This document shows, piece by piece, positions 59,054 through 64,000 of a DNA stretch of 64,000 nucleotides; the first letter of the stretch is position 1, and every line of letters begins with the position of its first letter. This DNA comes from JAGXQV01 sp041674485 (GTDB lineage: Bacteria > Pseudomonadota > Gammaproteobacteria > Burkholderiales > Sulfuricellaceae). The notes beneath the pieces were generated by a model. The model did no database searches, was not told where the DNA came from, and saw only the letters and a list, made by a program, of their open reading frames with translations. The stretch spans positions 1-64,000 of the forward strand of contig JBAYVP010000003.1 of NCBI GenBank assembly GCA_041674485.1, in the 5' to 3' direction. The translations under genes were made by a program, and so were the position numbers.

Positions 59054-62050
59054 ATGTTTGAAAAAACACACAATTCTGTCCTTTTCAATCCTGCTGCCGA
59101 TGCCCGGCACCAGGAGGCTTTGCTTAAAACCGGCGCTCTGCAGAGCGCGATTCTCAATAGCGCCAATTTTTCCAGCATCGCCACCGACGACAAGGGCGTG
59201 ATTCAAATTTTCAATATCGGCGCCGAGCGCATGTTGGGCTACGCGGCCGACGATGTGATTAACCGGATTAAGCCAGCCGATATTTCCGACCCGCAGGAAG
59301 TCGTCGCGCGGGCAGCCGCGCTGAGCGAGGAGTTGTCCACGCCGATTATGCCGGGCTTTGAAGCGTTGGTGTTCAAGGCCTCGCGCGGCATCGAGGATAT
59401 TTACGAGCTGACCTATATCCGCAAGGACGGCAGCCGTTTCCCGGCAGTGGTGTCGGTTACAGCATTGCGCGAAGCTCAAGGTAAAATAATCGGTTATCTG
59501 TTGATCGGTACCGACAACACCGCGCGCAAGCAGGTCGAAGCGGAGAAGCAGCGTTTGCTCGAAATTCAGGAGGAGACCCATAAACAGCTGCAACTGGCCA
59601 ACACCACCTTGCAGATCAGCGAGGAAAGGCTCGCCGTTACGCTTCACTCCATCGGCGATGCCGTGTTAACCACCGACGCCGAAGGGCGCGTAACGTTGCT
59701 TAACCCGCTTGCCGAGAAACTCACCGGTTGGACGCAGGGTGAGGCTTCCGGTCGCCAGGTGGACGAGGTATTCCGCATTATCAACCAGGAAACCCGGCTG
59801 CCCGCCACGATCCCGGTCATGGCCACCTTGACGCATGGCACGATACAGGGCATGGCCAATCACACCTTGCTGATTGCCCGCGATGGCAGCGAGTGCGCGA
59901 TCGCCGACAGTTGCGCGCCGATCCGCGACCGCGGCGGGCAGGTGGTCGGCGCCGTGCTGGTGTTTCGCGACGTCACCGGAGAATATGCGGCACAGCAGGT
60001 TTTGAGCTCGCAACAGGCCGAGCTGGAGATGCAAAACGAAGAGCTGCGCACCGCGCAGGAGGCGCTGCGCGTCACCCAGGCGCGCTATTTCGACCTCTAT
60101 GACCTGGCGCCCGTGGGCTATGTCACCGTCGATGAGTCAGAGATGATCCTGGAAGCCAACCTCACCTCTGCCACTTTGCTAGGCATGGGCATGGGCATGG
60201 GGCTGTCCAGACAAAAATTTACCCGTTTCATTTTCAACGCGGACCAGGACATCTACTACTTGTGCCGCAAACAGCTCACGGCAACCGGCCAACAGCAGGA
60301 GTGCGAACTGCGCATGTTGAAAAACGACGGCACGCCAATCTGGGTGCAACTGTCCATCACCGCCGCGCACGACAATGACGAGCCGGTAATCCGCATCGTG
60401 ATAATAGACATCAACGAACGCAAGCAGATTGAAGAAGAGCAGAAGAAGAGCAATCAGCGTCTGCGCGACCAGCAGTTCTACACGCGCTCGCTGATCGAAT
60501 CCAACATCGACGCGCTGATGACCACCGACCCGACCGGCATCATCACCGACGTCAACAAGCAGATGGAGGTGCTCACCGGATGCACGCGCGACGAGTTGAT
60601 CGGCGCGCCGTTCAAAAATTACTTCACCGAACCGGAGCGGGCCGAGGCGGGCATAAAATGGGTGCTGAGCGAAAAGAGGGTTATCAACTACGAGCTCACC
60701 GCGCGCGACAGGGGCGGCAAGGAAACGGTGGTGTCCTACAATGCGGCCACCCTCTATGACCGGAACGGGAAGTTGCAGGGCGTGTTTGCCGCCGCGCGCG
60801 ATGTCACCGAACGCATATTTCTGGAAAAGTTGCTGATGGATAATAACGCCGCGCTGCAGAGCGCCAAGGCTGTGGCGGAAAAAGCCAGTCTCGCGAAATC
60901 GACTTTTCTGTCCAGCATGAGCCACGAGTTGCGCACCCCGCTCAATGCGATCCTCGGCTTTGCCCAGTTGCTCGAGGCCGGTGTGCCGCAGCCGACGGAC
61001 ACCCAGATTGTCAGGCTGCAGCAGATCACCAAGGCGGGATGGTATTTGCTGGAGCTGATTAACGAAATCCTCGATCTCGCGCTGATCGAGTCCGGCAAGC
61101 TGTCGCTGTCTCGGGAAGCGGTGTTACTGACCGACGTCATGCACGAATGCCACGCGATGATCGAGGCGCAGGCGCAAAATCGCGGCATCCATATAGACTT
61201 TCTCCCCTTCGACAATACCTGGTATGCCAATGCCGACCGAACCCGGTTGAAACAGGTGCTGATCAACCTGCTTTCCAATGCGATCAAATATAACCGCGAG
61301 CACGGAACGGTCGAGGTGAAATGCACCTGCACCCAGGAACGCATACGCATCAGCATCAAGGACAGCGGTGCGGGATTGCCTGCGGAAAAGCTGTTGCAGT
61401 TGTTCCAGCCGTTTAATCGCCTCGGTCGGGAGGCCGGCATCGAGGAAGGCACCGGCATTGGCCTAGTGGTTACCAAGCAACTGGTCGAACTGATGGGCGG
61501 CACCATCAGTGTGGAAAGCACCGTCGGAGTGGGCAGCGAATTCGTGATCGAACTGATCCGCGACATTACGCCGCAACTTGCCGCCGGAAATATCCTGCCC
61601 GCAGAATTTGCGCCGCAAGTTCAAGATAATGCGGCGTTGCGCACCCTGCTCTACGTGGAAGATAACCCGGCCAACATGATGCTGGTCGAGCAAATTGTTG
61701 AGGGGCATTCACAGATGCGCATGCTCAGCGCGCGCGACGGCAATCTCGGCGTCATGCTGGCACTCACCCATCTGCCGGATGTCATCCTGATGGACATCAA
61801 TCTGCCCGGTATCAGCGGCATTGAAGCCATGAAGATTCTGCGCAAAACTCCGGCTACGATGTATATCCCCATCATTGCCCTCAGCGCCAATGCTATGCCG
61901 CGCGATATCGAAAAGGGGTTGGAGGCAGGGTTCTTCCGCTATCTGACCAAGCCCATCAAGATCAATGAATTTTTGAACGCGATGGAAGAGGCGCTGAAGT
62001 TTTCAAAAATGGGATTAGCCCATACAAATGAAACGGAAAAAATATCATGA
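59054..62050 (+). CDS. Soluble multi-PAS hybrid histidine kinase
   Basis: 998 residues without membrane helices: four PAS domains (about 25-165, 190-320, 340-460, 475-595), HisKA with phospho-His in SSMSHELRTPLNAILGFAQLLEA, HATPase with GTGIGLVVTKQLVELMGG, and a C-terminal receiver (LLYVEDNPANMM, VILMDINLPGISG, Lys in LTKPIKINEF). A short GGGCAT triplet repeat gives GMGMGMG within the third PAS. It overlaps the following REC-PAS gene by four bases, so the two are a functional pair. Confidence 0.88.
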   Translation: MFEKTHNSVLFNPAADARHQEALLKTGALQSAILNSANFSSIATDDKGVIQIFNIGAERMLGYAADDVINRIKPADISDPQEVVARAAALSEELSTPIMPGFEALVFKASRGIEDIYELTYIRKDGSRFPAVVSVTALREAQGKIIGYLLIGTDNTARKQVEAEKQRLLEIQEETHKQLQLANTTLQISEERLAVTLHSIGDAVLTTDAEGRVTLLNPLAEKLTGWTQGEASGRQVDEVFRIINQETRLPATIPVMATLTHGTIQGMANHTLLIARDGSECAIADSCAPIRDRGGQVVGAVLVFRDVTGEYAAQQVLSSQQAELEMQNEELRTAQEALRVTQARYFDLYDLAPVGYVTVDESEMILEANLTSATLLGMGMGMGLSRQKFTRFIFNADQDIYYLCRKQLTATGQQQECELRMLKNDGTPIWVQLSITAAHDNDEPVIRIVIIDINERKQIEEEQKKSNQRLRDQQFYTRSLIESNIDALMTTDPTGIITDVNKQMEVLTGCTRDELIGAPFKNYFTEPERAEAGIKWVLSEKRVINYELTARDRGGKETVVSYNAATLYDRNGKLQGVFAAARDVTERIFLEKLLMDNNAALQSAKAVAEKASLAKSTFLSSMSHELRTPLNAILGFAQLLEAGVPQPTDTQIVRLQQITKAGWYLLELINEILDLALIESGKLSLSREAVLLTDVMHECHAMIEAQAQNRGIHIDFLPFDNTWYANADRTRLKQVLINLLSNAIKYNREHGTVEVKCTCTQERIRISIKDSGAGLPAEKLLQLFQPFNRLGREAGIEEGTGIGLVVTKQLVELMGGTISVESTVGVGSEFVIELIRDITPQLAAGNILPAEFAPQVQDNAALRTLLYVEDNPANMMLVEQIVEGHSQMRMLSARDGNLGVMLALTHLPDVILMDINLPGISGIEAMKILRKTPATMYIPIIALSANAMPRDIEKGLEAGFFRYLTKPIKINEFLNAMEEALKFSKMGLAHTNETEKIS

Positions 62051-62877
62051 TTAGCGAACAGGAAATTCTTAATGCCAGCATTCTGATCGTAGACGATCAG
62101 CCATCCAATGTGCTTTTGCTTGGGGAAATGCTGCGTGATAACGGTTATGCTTGTGTTGCGTCAACCACTGATCCCTTTGCCGTCTGCGAACTGCATCGCA
62201 AAAATCGCTACGACCTGATCTTGCTCGATTTGCAGATGCCTGGCATGGATGGCTTCCAGGTGCTGGAAGGCCTCAAGGAAATCGAAACGGATGGCTATCT
62301 TCCGGTGCTCGTGATCACCGCCCAACCGGATCACAAGCTGCGCGCGCTTGCCGCTGGCGCGAAAGATTTTATCGCCAAACCGTTTGATCTGGTCGAAGTG
62401 CAGACGCGTATCCATAACATGCTGGAAGTGCGGCTGCTGTACAGAAAGCTGGAAAATTACAACAAGGTGCTGGAGCAGACCGTGCTGGAACGTACCGCCG
62501 AACTGCGTGAAAGCGAAGCGCGTTTTCGCCGCCTGACCGAGCTGTCGTCTGACTGGTATTGGGAGCAGGACGAAAAAGGGCATTTCACCAAGATTTTCGG
62601 TCCGGTGTTGGAAATGCTCGGCATCCGCGTTGATGATGCTCTCGGCAATATCAGTGATGAACAGGGAGTGCGCTGGAACGAGGCAGAGCGAAAAGCGCTT
62701 GAGGCGAACCTGGCCGCCAGACGACCGTTCTTGGATTTTGTCTACAGCCGGACCAACCCCGACGGTTCGCTGCAATATTTAATGGTGAGCGGGGAGCCGA
62801 CGTTCGACCCCTCAGGCCGCTTTACCGGCTACCGAGGGATCGGCAAAGACGTGACCGGAACGATACGCCAACCGTGA
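62047..62877 (+). CDS. Receiver-PAS response regulator without output domain
   Basis: 276 residues: receiver (about 10-125; ILIVDDQPSNVLLLGEML, LILLDLQMPGMDGFQ, Lys in FIAKPFDLVEV), a coiled coil (NKVLEQTVLERTAELRESEARF) and one PAS domain ending GYRGIGKDVTGTIRQP. Relatives usually continue with a kinase, GGDEF or EAL domain; here a stop follows the PAS directly and a REP element lies 40 bp beyond, so a natural short form and 3' truncation are both possible. Start overlaps the kinase stop (ATGA). Confidence 0.85.
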   Translation: MISEQEILNASILIVDDQPSNVLLLGEMLRDNGYACVASTTDPFAVCELHRKNRYDLILLDLQMPGMDGFQVLEGLKEIETDGYLPVLVITAQPDHKLRALAAGAKDFIAKPFDLVEVQTRIHNMLEVRLLYRKLENYNKVLEQTVLERTAELRESEARFRRLTELSSDWYWEQDEKGHFTKIFGPVLEMLGIRVDDALGNISDEQGVRWNEAERKALEANLAARRPFLDFVYSRTNPDGSLQYLMVSGEPTFDPSGRFTGYRGIGKDVTGTIRQP

Positions 62878-62917
62878 ATTGTCTAAGCCGGGCGTGTCGG
62901 AAACAAATGTAGCCGTC

Positions 62918-62985
62918 GTAGGTCGGATGAGCGCAGCGTTATCCGACATGGAGGTGTCGGAAGGCGCTACGCTTTTCCGACCTAC
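62918..62985. repeat. GTAG-type REP pair, variant core
   Basis: GTAGGTCGGATGAGCGCAGCGTTATCCGAC and an inverted partner GTCGGAAGGCGCTACGCTTTTCCGACCTAC. The core differs from the GTCGGGTTA type, but both arms of each hairpin have changed together. Confidence 0.8.
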
Positions 62986-63119
62986 GAAAACCGCCACCTT
63001 TTTGACTCCGGATCGTCCGGCTTAGGGATGCCACATCAACCTGATTCAGGTTTAATGCTATTCACGACTTCAAGAAACAACGCTTTGGGCGGCGAGTAGC
63101 GTCACTTGCCACTATTACT

Positions 63120-63407
63120 TCACTTGAATTTTGAATGAGCGTCGGCTATGCCGGTTTTAAGGTCGTCCCAGATTTTGTCAGCCGTTTCCTTGACCTGTTC
63201 CCATGCTGCGCCACTGGCCTTGCCTAGCTCTTGCATCTTTTCCGAGGCCGCATGCTGTTTGGCGCGCAACTCATTAAGCTCCTCGGCGCGCTTGATCCGC
63301 ATATCGGCCCCGATGTTCTCCATCTTGGCTTCCAATAAATCAATTTGCGCGCCCCATTCTTTCAGTTGCGCGGCCATTTTTTGTTTATATGCGTCTTGAA
63401 TTTCCAT
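63120..63407 (-). CDS. Coiled-coil protein of the sll1863-like stress type
   Basis: 95 residues, almost entirely helical and highly charged (DAYKQKMAAQLKEWGAQIDLLEAKMENIGADM, then KRAEELNELRAKQHAASEKMQEL), ending with an amphipathic WDDLKTGIADAHSKFK segment. AAGGAG precedes the ATG. Small coiled-coil proteins of this kind are often induced by envelope or osmotic stress and lie beside BON-domain lipoprotein genes, as here. No catalytic residues. Confidence 0.7.
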   Translation of the reverse strand: MEIQDAYKQKMAAQLKEWGAQIDLLEAKMENIGADMRIKRAEELNELRAKQHAASEKMQELGKASGAAWEQVKETADKIWDDLKTGIADAHSKFK

Positions 63408-63457
63408 GATTTACTCCTTGTGTGGTGGGTGATAACTCAATCATTAATGGATGAGAA

Positions 63458-63874
63458 CTAGTGTTTTAGCGCCAACTGGTTTTCCACCCGAAGGACGCCG
63501 GCAACTGCGCCGGCAAGTGCTTTTGCTGTATCGCTATTCGCCTGCGAATCGACGGAGCCGGTTAATGTCACCACACCGTTTACGGTATCGACACTGATTT
63601 GCAACGTCTTGAGGCCGGGTTCGGCAAAAATGGCGGCTTTGACCTTGGTGGTAATCTCGGCATCATTGATGGCTACACCGGCCTTTTCGTTTTGCTCGGA
63701 CATCTTTACCGCGACTTTGTCGGATGCTTCGCCAATTTGCTTGCCGGCGTCGTTAACCGTCTGATCGATTTTTTTACCGGCGGTCTCGGCAGGCCCCGGT
63801 TTGTCGCATGCGGCAAGGCCAACAGCCAGTAGCATCAACATGCCGATGGATTTTAAATTTTTGGATAATTTCAT
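63458..63874 (-). CDS. BON-domain lipoprotein (OsmY-like)
   Basis: 138 residues from the ATG at 63874 with AGGT upstream; a longer frame exists but lacks the signal at its N-terminus. Lipoprotein signal MLMLLAVGLAAC (Cys about 23), a helical spacer (ETAGKKIDQTVNDAGKQIGEASDKV) and one BON domain (about 70-136; DAEITTKVKAAIFAEPGLKTLQISVDTVNGVVTLTG). BON proteins bind phospholipid or stabilise the envelope under stress. It lies 50 bp before the coiled-coil gene in transcription order, so the two are probably one operon. Confidence 0.88.
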   Translation of the reverse strand: MKLSKNLKSIGMLMLLAVGLAACDKPGPAETAGKKIDQTVNDAGKQIGEASDKVAVKMSEQNEKAGVAINDAEITTKVKAAIFAEPGLKTLQISVDTVNGVVTLTGSVDSQANSDTAKALAGAVAGVLRVENQLALKH

Positions 63875-63914
63875 TTTGGTTACCTGTTGATTTGAGTAAT
63901 AGCGCTGAAAAATA

Positions 63915-63935
63915 AGCCCGCCATTGGGGCGGGCT
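63915..63935 (-). terminator. Intrinsic terminator on the minus strand for a gene beyond the window
   Basis: AGCCCGCC / GGCGGGCT, eight-base stem with a five-base loop; on the minus strand it is followed by TTATTTTT. It would end a transcript entering from the right edge, just before the BON lipoprotein gene. Confidence 0.6.
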
Positions 63936-64000
63936 AAATGAAGTGCGTCATACGGCTCGCCGAAAGAGGCTCCAGAAAAGCCTTCCAAGGGCGAGCCGAT

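Noticed and set aside
1..64000. CRISPR arrays, tRNA, rRNA or prophage genes
   Set aside because: No regularly spaced direct repeats, no recognisable tRNA or rRNA sequence, and no phage structural genes were found. The regularly recurring repeats are dispersed REP and MITE-like elements.

Overview
The window looks like a chromosome segment of a chemolithoautotrophic proteobacterium, most likely a betaproteobacterium of the Nitrosomonadales type (Gallionellaceae or Sulfuricellaceae-like). The basis is the nagZ / zipA-ligA / galU / hpt / mtnP / def housekeeping block, the moderately high GC, abundant PAS-rich hybrid kinases, and sulfur-relay and multiheme cytochrome genes. The taxon is inference. 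No rRNA, tRNA, CRISPR array or complete insertion sequence was seen.

Layout. 1-1545: a toxin-antitoxin island on the minus strand (ParE/RelE with its antitoxin, PIN-like DUF5615 with DUF433) beside the first codons of an IS110-type transposase. 1889-9765: plus-strand housekeeping genes, interrupted between ligA and galU by a REP-associated tyrosine transposase (RAYT) cassette that duplicated the 3' end of ligA. 9886-21306: signalling genes (two hybrid histidine kinases, two response regulators, an orphan HicB), with eroded kinase fragments and many GTAG-type REP palindromes, one of them inserted in frame in a 1577-residue kinase. 21894-22379: a stand-alone cyclic-nucleotide-binding protein.

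22683-40519 is the centrepiece: about 18 kb of co-directional genes encoding the key reductive TCA cycle enzymes, namely a soluble fumarate reductase (FrdB, FrdA), HdrC/HdrB-like proteins, 2-oxoglutarate:ferredoxin oxidoreductase (KorDABC), HdrA, a complete FlxDCBA-like NADH-oxidising module and two-subunit ATP-citrate lyase. A sigma70-type promoter precedes it and a strong intrinsic terminator follows it. Inference: NADH electrons enter at FlxA, are split at the HdrA flavin, and go to ferredoxin (for KOR) and, through HdrBC, to FrdBA, so that exergonic fumarate reduction would pay for ferredoxin reduction. KorB carries a C-terminal tail of about 195 Lys/Ala/Pro-rich residues resembling histone H1, which the KOR family does not normally have.

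41014-54322 is a sulfur- or selenium-linked redox region: two TusA proteins, a YeeE/YedE transporter, DsrE-like proteins, a rhodanese-domain lipoprotein, a pentaheme lipoprotein, a small secreted CxC protein, a triheme cytochrome and a beta-barrel porin. These are followed by a histidine kinase, an NtrC-type sigma54 activator, a FAD oxidoreductase of the type found fused to SelD, and exported MsrB and MsrA. Two good -24/-12 promoters (40959 and 46884) fit control by that activator. The set resembles an extracellular electron conduit of the Geobacter ExtHIJKL kind.

54811-62877 is another signalling block (CheB-CheR-PAS protein, Crp-like regulator, hybrid kinase, REC-PAS protein). The window ends with a coiled-coil protein and a BON-domain lipoprotein on the minus strand. 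Three families of palindromic or terminal-inverted-repeat elements lie across the window, including at module borders inside the reductive TCA operon.
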